Numbered from the stretch's first letter, positions 22,093 to 33,978 are shown. The stretch: 64,000 bases of DNA from Gentiana macrophylla (GCA_026214975.1 CM047805.1:4278001-4342000); one strand, 5' to 3'. The notes: generated from the letters alone by a model not told the origin. Numbers and translations: made by a program.

Positions 22093-22695
22093 ACAACTTT
22101 GGATATTCAGCAAGTCCTGACACAACTGAAACTTGCTTCTTGGAACTGGTTTAGTGAACATATCAGCAAGATTGACATTAGTGCTAATTATTTCCACTTT
22201 GACCCTCATCTCATTCCTTAGAAAATGGTACCTAACATCAATGTGTTTGGTTCTCTCATGATGAACCTGATCCTTAGCCAAACATATTGCACTAAGACTG
22301 TCACAATACACCCTGGCTTGATCTTGATGCAGACTCAGATCATTTACTAGCCCTTTTAACCAAATTGCTTCCTTTGATGTTCTATCAGTGCCATGTATTC
22401 TGCTTCAGTAGAAGATAATGCCATTGTACCCTGTAAAGTTGCCTTCCAACTTACCACAGAACCACCCAAAGTAAACACATACCAGTCATAGATCTCCTAC
22501 AGTCCACATCAGCAGCATAATCAGAATCACAGTACCCCGTGACAAAACATTGAGTGCCACCTCTATAAATGAGTCCAATATTATATGTACCCTTAAGGTA
22601 CCTAAATATCCTTGTCACTGCCTTCCAGTGTTCCTTTCCAGGTTGAGCCATAAACCTGCTGACAACACTGACTGCCTGAGCCAAATCATGCCTAG
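22093..22695 (-). pseudogene. Copia RNase H region
   Basis: C-terminal part of the Ty1/copia polyprotein. On the minus strand: RHDLAQAVSVVSRFMAQPG (start, next to the B insertion), RIFRYLKGTYNIGL, CDSDYAADVDCRRS, SSTEAEYMAL (about 22405-22375), then HHERTKHIDVRYHFLR and NVNLADMFTKPVPRSKF before the stop at about 22090. The form is that of Tork/Tnt1-like copia elements. One frameshift near 22450 and a small one near 22370. Confidence 0.85.
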
Positions 22696-24633
22696 TGATG
22701 TGTAACATTTATATGATAAAAATTACGATGTTTTATATACGTTATCGACTCTTTTTATATAAAATATAAGTAATTATATGAGATAATCTTATAAAATATT
22801 AATAGCTATGAATAAATCTAAATACTATAAAAATCTAGTAAAAAATGATAAAAAGTTATAAATTTTGTACCGGGTTAATAACCGGAGTGTCGTGTCGATT
22901 CACGTAGGTATTTTTGGTATTTCTGAGACCTTAGGTAAACCAAGACCCAGTGGCGACATTTTGTGGAGTAAAATCATATCTTTTGAAGGAATAAAGGAAG
23001 TGCCACGAGATTTAAAGTTCAAGTGGATCAGTGGTTCGTGACGCCGTATCAAGTTATATTTTCAACGAACAAATGGCCCAGCAAAAAGGCAATTTCTGAA
23101 AAAGAAGTCTTCATGGAAGTTATAGATCTCCTCAAGAGCTTTCCAGCGCATCTTGAATTATGTCATTTGGAGATCAGAGCTCAAGTTATGATTTTATCAA
23201 GTTTCGGATTAAGATTGGAAAAAATCTATCCGGATCGATCGGATTTACCTCGGATCGATCCGAGGAGGCATAATGATTATCCAGCATGTGGCCCCTGCAG
23301 AGAATATCCTGGGATAATATTTTTATTCCCGGATCGATCCGGCCCTTTCTCGGATCGATCCGGCAAGGAAAAATTGCCTATAAAAAGGCAGCATTGCGAG
23401 GCACAAAAGGGTACCAAATATATTTCTTTTACCTCTTTCTAGTAGTAGTAGTATGTATATATATAGGCCTTATGCCATAAATAAAGTAGTATCGTCATAA
23501 TGCTCGAGAAATTATCGGAAGATCAATGTTGTTGAAGTTGTTGTAGCATCAGGGCGAATACATCTTACGATCAATCGTTGTAATCGGGTAAAATTTCTAA
23601 AGTATTTATGTTTATTATGTTTGTTTTTATCTTTTAGTATAATGTTAGTAGGCTAAATCTAATAACTAGCCAAAGTTATGTAATCGTTTTATTTCGATCC
23701 TTTCGGTAAAGGAATGTTGTCTAAGTAAAATTGAATAAAATTGAGCTAATTGAATCTTTTTCTATTGATAAAGTTTGACTTGAAAGAATTCATAATCTAA
23801 TTATGAATTGGCGCCTCGTAATTAAGTTATGAACTCGTTAATAGAAAAACCGGAGGGTAAAAATTGGCGAGTGAAAGCGTGACAACGGAATCAATTTCCT
23901 ATTCGAGGCGATTTGTCCTAAAAGATAAATCTTATTAAAATTTGTACTCAAGATCGTAATAATGTTAAAATCATCGATTAATTGAAACTTAAACCGGAAA
24001 GTTGAATCGCCCGGCCTTGACAACCGGAGCCTTTAAATAAAATTGACCGTTTGTGAGCGGAATGACTCCTTTTATTCAAAGGTAGAATCGTACTCGGGAC
24101 ACATTCGGAAAAACCGTAATGATTGTGGATTTGGGTGATGACAATGGACATATGACAATTTAAATGCGCTAATGTGAGGACGAATTGTTAACCTTAAGAG
24201 TACACCGTTTCATTTACTCAATTGAACCTAAAGATCGAGCACATTCCATTCCTTTGAAAAGATCGTATAAATCAATTATATAAACTTTGGCTAGTTCTCT
24301 AATAATATATTTGGCATCTATATATTTATATCTATATATATACTTTGCAACTTATGCACATCTATATATATTTATATATCTATATATATTATATTAGAAT
24401 AAAATTTTAATTTACGTATTTATTTTATGTTGACTAGAATAGTAGTGATACGTGTTATAAAATTGCGGTTTAGATCGAGTTAATAAAAGCTCTTTGGTGT
24501 TTAACCACACTTAGAAGAATTACAAAGTTCACGAGGATACGATACTCGACTCACCATACTAGCACTCTGAGTTTGACCCGATACTGCTTTGTCGGTTAAG
24601 GGGGTAGTATTAGCACTAGAAAAGGCCACGTCG
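22696..24633 (+). repeat. 5' LTR of element B
   Basis: Begins TGATGTGTAACATTTATATG and ends GGCCACGTCG (the 3' LTR ends GGCCACGTCA). About 1.94 kb. TATA box GCCTATAAAAAGG near 23376-23388, with two dyad pairs upstream. (TATATC)n tracts near 24310-24390. Confidence 0.9.
23231..23362 (+). promoter_or_regulatory. Two dyad pairs (B type) upstream of TATA, 5' LTR
   Basis: Pair 1: CGGATCGATCGG (one C lost) and CGGATCGATCCG (23251-23262), 20 bp apart. Pair 2: CCGGATCGATCCGG (23329-23342) and CGGATCGATCCG (23351-23362), 21 bp apart. Pair 2 ends about 15 bp before the TATA box. The core is a perfect palindrome. Confidence 0.7.
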
Positions 24634-24639
24634 ACTTTA

Positions 24640-24657
24640 CGGCGCCGTTGCGAGGAG
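24640..24657 (+). other. Degenerate tRNA-Asp primer-binding site of B
   Basis: CGGCGCCGTTGCGAGGAG, 6 nt after the LTR, is a mutated form of the TGGCGCCGTTGCCGGGGA found in A, D and F. Confidence 0.7.
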
Positions 24658-24838
24658 CAGCGCTAATTTCTTTTTGTGTCTATGGTTACTACTTGTATTA
24701 GCTCAAAATTCTCGAGAATAAGTCAACACTTTTCTTATCTCATTTCTAATTTTATTTTAAATCGAGTACTTACCTTATAGGTAAGTTACCAAATTTTACT
24801 ACCATCAATTTAGTGTTATTTTCTAATTTCGTTAGTTG

Positions 24839-26640
24839 ATGACGAGAAGTGGTAAGGCCCCACTCACTCCTTATAAGCTGACATAAACACTTACGAAAGG
24901 CGGTTAAGAGTAGAGAAAGCGTGGTCATACTAGTCGGGAAATCTGGCGAATCATCTTCAAGCAGAAATACGAGAATGGTGAAATCGGTGATGAAACACTG
25001 AACAACAAATTTGGAACATGCTCAGGGCATGGACAAAACCCATTAACCTTAATAATCAAAATAATAATAATAATAGAAATAATCGAATCGGAACGAGAAT
25101 AATCGTAACAACTTGAAGAAACCCAAGGCCTATATCGTGACCAAACCATAAGAAGAAATCGGACTAATAATCCCATACTTTTGCCTAATGAAGGAGCGAA
25201 TAATTTGAGATTAAATCTCATCTTTTTGGTTTAATTGGCGCAAGAGCCCAATTCTAGGAGAAGATGATGAAGATCGCATCATCATCTCTATCTTTTGAAG
25301 AAGCGTGTGCAATCTGACCAAAAGTCAAGGTGCTCACAAGGAATTAACAAGGATGACTATGTTTCCTTTTTCTCTAAAAGGGCGAGCCGAGATTGGTTTA
25401 TGTCTCTTCCGCATCATTCACTTACAAGTTGGGAGGAGATTCAAGCTGAATTTACGAAACAATACTTCACTCTGGGCGAATTTGGAATTAAAAGTCGAGG
25501 TTGCTAATTTTAGACAAGGATCGAAGAAGCGCTTGGGAATGCGTGGGAAAGATTTAAAAATTACTAAGGCGTGTCCCGACCATGGTTATTCCTTAGACAT
25601 GCAAATTCAACTTTTACGTAAGTAAATTAAGAAAAGATTCACGTCTTTGATGTAGACCATGCATGTGGTGGTTCTTTAATGATGAGTGAAGCTCAATTAG
25701 TTTACGATGCCATCGAAAAGATTTCCAAAAATAACGAGAATGTGGGAACCGGTTCTAGCACCGGAAAAGTAGCTTTTGCGAGGAGAATGTACGTCTAATA
25801 CGGAAGTTCTAGCACATTTAGAAAATTTGAGTAGGAAATTTGATGGATTACAACGAGAATAAGAACCAAAGTTCGAGAAAATAGTGCACCAATGAATACT
25901 CAAATCGGGATAAAATACCACTAGGGATTGAAGAACCGACAGGATGCTCGAGAGAGGAGGTGAGTTTTCTTCTTGACATAGAAATTTAAACAATGCTTAT
26001 TCAAACTCGTTCAATGCTATTAGAAGAGATCACCCTACTTATCGATGGTGCGAAAACCCAGCAAGCAAGGACAACCGCCGTATCGATTCCATATAGGAAC
26101 TTGAATAATAATCAAGTTTATCAAGAAAACACATCTAATCGAGAATTTACAATCATTACCTAGATCCTATCCTCAACATACCACTCAAAGTATACCGGTA
26201 ACTCAAAGTTCAACTCAACTGCGAGAAGGAGTTGAAAAATGGGAAAAACTAATGGAAAATATGATGGGTGTAGTATCTACTCAAGCTAAAAATATAGAAA
26301 GCGATGGTGACTTCTATTGAGTACGATCACTAAGGACATGAGTTCAATGAAAACATCTATGAGTGGACATGATACCAGGATGAGAGCGATAGAAGCCTCA
26401 TTAAGGAATATGGAAGATCATTTGAGTAGAGGCGGTGAGCGTAATAGCAATGAGACCCCAGGAGGATTACCAAGTAACACTTTGAAAGGAACCCAAGAGA
26501 GGTAAATGTTGTAATTCACGAGAAGTAGGAAGCTCGAGTGGAAGTAATGGAGTTGAAAACCTTGGGGATAATGAAGTAGAAGATGACTTAGATGGTAAGA
26601 ATGATAAAACTAAAGATGAACTTGAATTCTGAGATGAGGA
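24839..26640 (+). pseudogene. Element B gag
   Basis: Probable start ATGACGAGAAGTGG (24839). The retrotransposon gag domain is visible as RDWFMSLPHHSLTSWEEIQ (about 25388-25445), continuing in other frames as AWERFKNY and ACPDHGYSLDMQIQLL. Further on, SEAQLVYDAIEKISKNN (about 25687-25735) and the Athila Gag tail: a coiled-coil with IEASLRNMEDHLSRG (about 26388-26432) then GGLPSNTLKGTQER. Acidic sequence follows to about 26640. Structural protein of the virus-like particle. Frame broken at least six times. Confidence 0.75.
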
Positions 26641-27199
26641 AGAAGAAATTATAGACAACTTCTTGAAAAGAAATAAAAGTTCGAACACTGAAAGTGAAAA
26701 GGAAAATTGGGTAAAAATCTAGAATTACAGAAAGATCCCATGGATAAAGATTTAAGGACTTTATTTAAGGAACATATTAGAATGGAAGAAAATGAAAACA
26801 AGGATGAAAAACATGAAGAAATGAAGGAATCAAGTAGAGATTGATTAGGGAGCAATTTAAAGAAAGAATTCAAGAACACTGAAACATGGCGTGAGTAATA
26901 CTCAAGGTTTAAGGAAAAAGGAAAAGAAAGCGACAAAGGAGCCAAAGGTCATAGATTTAGAATCTTTACCTTACCCTCCTAAAGATCAAATCAAAAGGCA
27001 AAAGCGATAAAGTATGCTCGTTTCCTTGACACTTTTTCGTCATATTCAAGTTAATATCCACATTATCGAAGCTTTGATTAATATACTGACCTATGGAAAA
27101 TTTACGAAAGAAATTACATCAAACAAGAAAAAATTAGAGGAATATGAGAATATATGCCTAAATGAAGAATGTTCCATGATTACTGCGGCATAAGTTACC

Positions 27200-27615
27200 A
27201 CTGGCTGAGAAGATCCAGGTAGTTTTACCATTCCGTGTGAAATTGGAGGATTTACTGTTTAAGAAGGTCTTATGTGATCTAGGAGCTGAGTATAAATCTC
27301 ATGTCTTATGAGGATTATAGAAAGTTAGGCATAGGAAAGCTTACTAAAGTGAAATGACTCTGCAAATGGCGAGATAGATCGATTAAGTACCACTAAAGGA
27401 ATTATAAAGGACATATTGGTTAAAGTAGACAAATTCTATTTTCAGTAGACTTTGTAGTTATGGAAATGGAAGGCGGTTATTCGGCACCTCTTATTCTAGG
27501 TCGTCCATTTCTAGCTACGAGGAAGAACTTTAATCGATGTGCGAGAAAGGAGAATTAATCTTAAGAGTCAATGAAGGCGAAGTTACTTTCAATATTTTCA
27601 AAGCTATGAATCATG
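27200..27615 (+). pseudogene. Element B aspartic protease
   Basis: Retropepsin-type protease. VLCDLGA (about 27268-27288) holds the catalytic Asp; the flap side and second signature appear as SAPLILGRPFLATR (about 27481-27522, split by indels), then KGELILRVNEGEVTFNIFKAM (about 27547-27608). Same order as in A2. Frameshifts within the domain. Confidence 0.75.
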
Positions 27616-28029
27616 CATCATCGAGAATCATGTTCTTTTATAGAAGATATTCATTACATCTATGATAATCGATTACCAACTTTTGAAGGCAGATTAGAAG
27701 AATGCTTAACTCTGTCTATCTATAAAGAAGATGAGGAAGACATTGAAATGAAAGAGATAATTCTTTCTTTAGATCTGAAAGTTTTACCTTTAAGCCACCA
27801 TGGCATAAGTACTTGGAATTAGAACTAGAAGGACCCGGTTCTTAAATCGTCAATAGAAGATCCGCCAAAGAACCTGGACTTGAAACCATTACCTTTAAAT
27901 CGAAATATGCTTTCTTTGGCGATAATCTATTACCGATTATTATTTCATCGACTTTAAGCGAGCAACAAGAAGATCAATTACTTAGAATGTTGAAAAAGCA
28001 TAAGAAAGCTTTTGGATGGGCGATTCTTT
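27616..28029 (+). other. Protease-RT spacer of element B
   Basis: Acidic linker coding, partly open (27613-27822), followed by sequence reading KKHKKAFGWAI just before RT. Normal for Athila elements. Confidence 0.5.
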
Positions 28030-28905
28030 GATATTCGAGGTATTAGCCACGAGATTTGCGTTCATAAGATAATTACGAAGGAAGATGCTAAGCCTTGTAT
28101 TCAACATAGCGCCGCCTCAACCCAAATTTGCGGTTAATTGTTAAGAAAGAGGTCATTAAGCTATTAGAGATGGGAATAATTTTTCCCATATCGGATAGTG
28201 AATGGGTAAGTCCAACTCAAGTGGTACCAAAGAAAGGAGGTTTCACGGTGAAAGAAAATGATAGAAATGAATGGATTCCAACAAGAGAAATTACGAGGAT
28301 ATCGAATGTGCATTGATTTTAGGAAACTAAATGATCATACTAAGAAAGATCATCACCCACTTCCATTCATAGTTCAAATGTTGGAGCGGTTAAGTGGTCA
28401 TAAATATTCTTGCTTCTTAGATGGTTATTCGAGGTTATTTCTGATTTTCATTGCGGCGGAGGAGATAGGGAAAAGACTACTTTCACTTGTCCTTATGGAA
28501 CTTTGCGTATAAAAGAATGCCGTTTGGTTTATGTAATGCTCGACTACGTTTCAAAGATGCATGATGGCTATATTTTACGATATGGTTGAGAACTTCTTGG
28601 AAATTTTATGGGCGACTTTAGTGTTTACGGAGATTCTTTTGGTAAATGTTTGTCGCACTTAGAAAGAGTGTTTACTTATTTGTGAGGATACCAATTTGGT
28701 CTTAAATTGGGAAAAATGTCATTTAATGGTATCGGAAGGAATTGTTCTAGGCCATAGAATCTACGAAATAGGAATTGAAGTTGATAAAGCTAAGGTTGAA
28801 GTAATTGAAAAATTACCACCACCGATTAATCTAAGGACTAAGAGGATTTCTTGGACATGCGAGGATTTTATAGAAGATTTATTGCAGATTTTTCAAAGAT
28901 AGCAA
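28030..28905 (+). pseudogene. Element B reverse transcriptase
   Basis: RNA-directed DNA polymerase. In several frames: LEMGIIFPISDSEWVSPTQV (28169-28227), CIDFRKLNDHTKKDHHPLPF (28309-28368), SGHKYSCFLDGYS (palm, about 28393-28430), MPFGL then QRCMMAI, and NLVLNWEKCHLMVSEGIVLG (about 28690-28755). The catalytic YxDD region near 28600 is altered by indels; I cannot read an intact motif. The domain order fits Athila. Non-functional as sequenced. Confidence 0.8.
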
Positions 28906-29430
28906 AGCCCCTAAGTCATTTGCTTGAAAAGGAAGTATCTTTTAACCGATAGTAAATGTAAGGAAGCTTTTCGGACCTTAAAAGCGAAATTAACTCTTGC
29001 ACCAGTGCTAATAGCTTTGATTGGAATTTACCGTTTGAGATTATGTGTGATGCGGTGATTTAGGTTGTGTAGGGCAGTTTTAGGTCAAAGATATAACAAA
29101 ATTCTCAAAGCTATTTACTATGCATCTCATACGTTAAATGCGACTCAAGCTGAACTATACAACTCTGAAAAGAAGCTGTTTATGTAATTTTTGCCTTAGA
29201 TAAGTTTAGATCGTATATTGTTGGTTCTAAGGTAATAATTTATCTGAGACCATTCGACTTTGAAGTATTTCTTTGAGTAAGAAAGATCTGCGAAACCACG
29301 TCTTCTTAGATGGATTCTCTTACTTCAGGAGTTCGATTTGGAAATTAAAGATAAAAAGGAAGTGAGAATGTAGTAGCGAGATCATCTAAGTAGAATGGAA
29401 AATGATGGAGGAAAAGGAATAGAAATTAAA
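28906..29430 (+). pseudogene. Element B RNase H
   Basis: Degrades the RNA strand of RNA/DNA hybrids. Frame-shifted pieces read FEIMCD, KIYYASHTLN-like YYASHTLNATQAEL (about 29118-29155), then VIYLRPFDF and KPRLLRWILLLQEFDLEIKD (about 29290-29350). Typical of gypsy RT/RNase H polyproteins. Confidence 0.7.
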
Positions 29431-29499
29431 GATTCATTTCTGATGAACAACTTTTAGAATAGATACTCCTTCAACCATGCGGTTATTAAAGAATAGAAT

Positions 29500-30800
29500 T
29501 CCTTCTAAGGAAATGTCACCTGGTTTGGAGATATCATTAATTACTTAACTTTGTGATTATATTCCGTCTCATTGGACTTAGCGTGAAAAAGAAATTCTTT
29601 TATGACTTAAAATTTTATTCTTGGGAGGAACCGGACCTTTTCCGTAAATGTTCGGATGGGATAATCGGAAAGTGTGTGCACGATAATGAAATTTTAAGTA
29701 TTTTATCATTTTGTCATGATCGTGAGGCGGGGAGGTCATCATGGAGGATGGAAAAGCGCTTTTAAAGTTTTACAATGTGGTTTTATTGGCCCTCGCTATA
29801 TAGAGATGCTTATAAATATGTCAAATCTTGTGAATCTTGTCAAAAATGGGAAATGTATCTAAAAAACATGAAATGCCTATGCAACCTATTTTAGAATGTG
29901 AGTTATTTGATGTTTGGGGTATAGATTTCATGGGACCATTTCTATATCTTTTGGAAAAAGATTTATTCTAGTAATGGTAGATTATGTTTGAAATGGGTAG
30001 AAAAGTGAAGCTCTTCCCACTAATGATACCAAAGTTGTCATACGATTTCTTAAAAGAATATATTTACGTTATGGCATTCGAGGGCTATCATTAGTGATAG
30101 AGGTTCGCACTTTTGTAATAGACCATTTACCAAGATAATTGAAAAATATGGTGTAAGCATAAGTTAGAGCAGCCCTATCATCCGCAAACCGGTGGTCGAG
30201 GTAGAGGTGTCTAATAGAGATCAAAAGAATTGTAGAAAAGACGGTGGATTCAAATCGAAAAAAAGCTGGCGATTAAACTAGGCGATGCATTATGGGCATA
30301 TAGAAACGACTTTTAAAACACCAATTGGTTGTTCTCCTATAGGTTAGTTTTTGGTAAGTCGTGTCATCTCAGGTTGAGTTAGAACACCGAGCCTTACAGG
30401 CTATTAAATTTTGAATTTCGATCTAAAATTTGTCGGTGATCATAGATTGCTTCAATTTGAGAACTAGAAGAATTCCGTCTCGATTCTTATGAAAGCGCTT
30501 TCGAATCTACAAAGGCATACGAAATCCTTTCACGATAAGAGAATCTATAGTCATGAGTTCCATGTAGGTGATCGAGTGCTCTTGTACAATTCACGTTTAA
30601 AGTTATTTCGGAAAGCTTAAATCAAGATGGGCGAGGTCCATTTAAAGTAACGAGTTTTCAAATCTGGAGTACATTGAACTAACAAATGGAAATACAACTT
30701 TTATAGCCAATGGCCATAGAGTAAAGTTATTTGTGGAAGGAGAAGGAACCGCCTTTGAAAGAAGAAATAATGCTACTAAGCGATCCTCCGACAAAGTAAA
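29500..30800 (+). pseudogene. Element B integrase
   Basis: Inserts cDNA into the genome. N-terminal zinc-finger remains: ILSFCHDREAG followed by [19 protein letters not shown] and SCQK (about 29780-29850), giving the His and Cys pairs. Core: AIISDRGSHFCNRPF (about 30088-30132) holds the second catalytic Asp. YHPQTGG-like sequence follows with indels. C-terminal region HDKRIYSHEFHVGDRVLLYN (about 30526-30585) is well kept. Frame broken repeatedly. Confidence 0.8.
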
Positions 30801-30879
30801 AGCGAGAGAAATCGGCGAAAGCGAGAGAGTTAAACTCGGCCGAATACCAGTGCTATTTATCTTTACTCTACTTTTTGTG

Positions 30880-31330
30880 TTTTAGTTATGTTTAAAGTAG
30901 TTTCGTCTTTTACGGATGAGGCGTAAAAGAAGCTGGATGTCTTTTTAGATAGAATAGAAATTTTTATCTTGCTTTTGAAATTAGGCTTGGATAAAGATGT
31001 CGCGTTTAAGATAGAAGCTTGTTTTTGAGAAAAACAAGCAATTGTTGAGAGAGATCGGTGAAAGAACTATGTAATGGAAAATCGAGAAGTTCGATAAAGA
31101 AAAGGGCAAAGTTTTTAAGAAGGTGTAGAAAATTTGTGGAAAAAAGTGAGCATGAAGGAAATGTAGGAAAGCACAACCAAATCACAGGATGAGTGTTTGA
31201 ATATTGTTAAGAAGGAGCGATTAGGTGGTTATCCGAAAATCCCGATGGAGATCAAAGAGAAAATTCGAGCGCCTCATTTCTTAAGGTTAGGTTGATAGAG
31301 CGTTACATCGAACTCTGGAAGATTTAGAAG
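30880..31330 (+). pseudogene. Small ORF downstream of integrase in B
   Basis: Not a known domain. Frame-shifted pieces read VVSSFTDEA, KKLDVFLDRIEIFILLLKLG and end with DECLNIVKKERLGGYPKIPM (31189-31248) plus EIKEKIRAPHFL. The last part is shared, as degraded coding, with D at 43855-44000, so it was part of a real ORF in an ancestor of both. Function unknown. Confidence 0.4.
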
Positions 31331-31484
31331 TATTAAATTAGGACCCTCGTGAATTTTGTAGTACTTATAAAATTTTTATATAACTTTTGAAAATTTTATA
31401 AATAGGATCTTTATGAAATTACTTAAAAGTTTTATAAAGTTTTTTTATAAAAGTTTTTTTTTATTTTTGTAGAAGTTTTATTAA

Positions 31485-31522
<38 letters not shown>
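31331..31522 (+). repeat. AT-rich stretch with poly(A), 32 nt
   Basis: Repeated TTTTATAAA-like units run into a homopolymer of about 32 A (31488-31519) that directly precedes the internal dyad pair. Confidence 0.7.
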
Positions 31523-31523
<1 letters not shown>

Positions 31524-31620
31524 GTCGGATCGATCCGACCTAACTTGGATCGATCCGGAACTGAAAAAACCTAAAAAGGGCGGGGACCTCTCTTCTTCTT
31601 CTTCTTCTTTTTTTCTAAAA
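31523..31620 (+). promoter_or_regulatory. Internal promoter-like module ahead of ORF3a in B
   Basis: GGTCGGATCGATCCGACC (31523-31540), an 18-bp perfect palindrome, and GGATCGATCC (31547-31556), centres 20 bp apart. Then CCTAAAAAGGGCGGGG (about 31568-31583), which aligns with the LTR TATA region GCCTATAAAAAGGCAGC at a similar distance, and a TTC repeat (31590-31610). Looks like a second copy of the LTR core promoter. Activity is inferred. Confidence 0.5.
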
Positions 31621-31975
31621 ACAGCCGCCCCTCCCCTTCTTCCCCAATTCGAATTTTTCCTTCAAATCATCACACACTATCACCATTAAACTACACCACT
31701 TCTTAAACTTTTCTCATTTTCCCTCCTCTCTTCAAATTTGCATTAACATTGAAGTAATTTTCAAGGAAAGCTTCAACTTTCATTCGGCGACTTTCCATCT
31801 TTTCGGCCAAATTTCAACCTCTTTAAACTTTGTAAGGTAACATTGTAGTCACTTATTTTCTTAATTTCGTTTTTATGCAATTTTTATTTTCAATTGTTTT
31901 GTCACTCACATTTGTCTTTGTTGTTTTGTGTTGTTTTTTTGTTGTGTTGTTTTGTTATTGTGTCATTATCGTAGA
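31615..31975 (+). other. C/T-rich leader with probable intron before ORF3a
   Basis: Pyrimidine-rich leader (31620-31835), then a possible donor AAG/GTAACATT (31837; a second, CTTT/GTAAGG, lies 5 nt upstream), a T-rich tract and acceptor TTATCGTAG (ending 31974) one base before the ATG. A 138-nt 5'-UTR intron would result. E has a similar arrangement. Splicing is predicted by eye. Confidence 0.4.
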
Positions 31976-33453
31976 ATGGCGAATCATCCAAAGCTAGTAA
32001 AAGCGCATAAACCGCATATCCTACCCAAATTCAGTTATAGAAACTAGGCCTTTGAGAAGAAGAATTGGCGATTAGTTTTGAAAGAACGCGTCTGCTATTG
32101 CTAAGAAAGCATTGAAAAATAAATTTGGACAATGTTTAGTTGCAATAGAGAGGGCTTAGACTTTAAAAATTTGGGAAGGAGGGAAGGAAATTTTGAAAAG
32201 CGACATTGGATGGAATTAGCGAGTTTAAGGTCGGGAGAAATTAACACCACCTTAGTAGTGAATTTTATTCTTTGGTAGCAACTCACAATGCTACGGAAGA
32301 TGGTGAGTTAACCTCTGTCGGCTGAGAACTAGGGCGATTACCGTTTACTCCTCACATTATTAATGCTATTTATGGTATTCTGATATACCGGAGAATGAGG
32401 ATTATTATACGATTTGGAATTTGGATGAGCGTGCAGACTTTGATCATATTGTTGCGGTAGCCAGAATGAGTTAGATCCCCTTTGCCGTCTGGCATGAAAG
32501 CAGAGTTTTCTATGGGAAATGTATCCGGGATATGAAAGCCATTAAGCGTTTTATCAGTCACACTCTTTACCCGACTCGGCATTTTACATCTTTTGGTAAA
32601 GAGGATTTGTGTATTGCTTGGGCTATAGTTAATGATGTACACTGTGGATATAGGCGAGTGATGTATAGAAGGGCCAAAGATTTTACCCTGACTGCTAGAC
32701 CAGGCAGTCACATGCCTTTTCCATGTTTTATTTCTTCCTTGTGTCGTCAGATAGGAGTCACTGAGCTCCCAAATGATAATTTGATGATGGTAGATGACAC
32801 ACTTATTGGTCCTAGTTTACCACTTAGGCCGGCAGGAAGAATAAACTTTTTGGACCCTAACCGTCGGCGACCTCACCTACTCCATCTCTTCTTTGTCCTC
32901 CTTCATCGAGTCAAACTCAAACTCATCTTCCCAATACCATCACTTACGATATGTTTCAATCCATGGCCTATGATGTTCATCGTGCTAATGCCAATATGGC
33001 ATTTTGTTTTTTGCGGAAAGGAATAAATTATGGTGCGAAGATTTACGTCAAGGCATACGAGGTTTATATCAAATGAATATCTTTGCGAGAACCCTACCTA
33101 TGCCGAGATGGATATTCCGCAATGCCAAACCCAGCCTTATACCTTGCCCGATTTCATTCCACCGATGCCACCTCACTCTGATTTCCAACAAATGCCACAT
33201 TCTTTTGGATTTCAAACTAGTGGTGTAGGAGATTTTTAAGCGAGTCTTATGGCGGTGCGACATCGAGAATGGGTGGATGCGGATCATTTGGCCATACCAC
33301 GACGAGATGGGGAAGCACTTTTACGATATCACGAGAGAGATGAGTTCGATGGGACTAGATAGCTCGATGCGGATGTCAACTTATTTTCAAGATCCATCCC
33401 AAGAATCGACCCGTTCTCAAGCTATGCCAAGTTCAAGCCACGTCGGTGAGTGA
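31976..33453 (+). pseudogene. ORF3a of element B, plant transposon protein-like
   Basis: ATG at 31976 (MANHPKLVKAHKPHILPKF); likely stop TGA 33451-33453. Frameshifted but clear in the middle: IKRFISHTLYPTRHFTSFG (32535-32600), EDLCIAWAIVNDVHCGYRRV, and PFPCFISSLCRQIGVTELP (about 32716-32772). The RF[IV]...PT[RK] core lines up with ORF3 of A (RFVCARLLPTKHT) and with ORF3b downstream. Tail: DSSMRMSTYFQDPSQESTR. It has its own promoter-like module and leader. Could be a captured or Athila-specific protein; no catalytic motif recognised. Confidence 0.5.
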
Positions 33454-33521
33454 TGAAGAGGAGTGATAATTTTTAAACATTCTATGGTTTTGACATTGAA
33501 ACAATTTTATTTATCATGCAC

Positions 33522-33543
33522 TTTTTTTTTTTTTTTTTTTTTT
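33522..33543 (+). repeat. Poly(T), 22 nt
   Basis: Homopolymer between ORF3a and the second internal module. Confidence 0.9.
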
Positions 33544-33743
33544 AAATTTTAAGTTGTTTGATCATAGTAGGATTTTATACGATTTTCATGTTTTCATTGC
33601 ATATTATGGTATTAAGCATCGTGTACTAAAATTTATCGTTATAACGTAATGAAAATAAACCAAAAATAGGAAGAAAACTTGTCACCTAGAAAAAACTAAG
33701 TATTTTTCAAGAAAAATCGACTACTGTCCGTGAGCGATAATGT

Positions 33744-33920
33744 TCGGATCGATCCGACTTTTCACCGGATCGATCCGGCGTAAGTATACCGACGACAACA
33801 TTGCGATTCGGAGGAGGCGGATCGATCCGGCCCTTTCTCGGATCAATCGGAAAGTACAAAAGCGCGAGAAAGTAGATCTTTTCTACTTTTGCTTGATGGA
33901 TGTATTCTATAAAGGAAGAG
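33744..33920 (+). promoter_or_regulatory. Second internal promoter-like module, ahead of ORF3b
   Basis: Four dyads as two pairs: TCGGATCGATCCGA (33744-33757) and CCGGATCGATCCGG (33765-33778), 21 bp apart; CGGATCGATCCG (33818-33829) and degenerate CGGATCAATCG (centre about 33844.5), 21 bp apart. A TATA-like TTCTATAAAGG follows near 33907-33917. The stretch GGCCCTTTCTCGGATC between the last two dyads is identical to the LTR (23341-23356), so this module is related by descent to the LTR promoter. Confidence 0.55.
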
Positions 33921-33978
33921 CAGCGACCAACCTTTTGCTCATTCTTTCCTTTCTTCTATTTTAATCTCTATTTTTGAA

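Noticed and set aside
26467..26945. Ser/Phe/Leu-rich minus-strand open frames
   Set aside because: Shadows of the acidic gag tail of element B on the plus strand.
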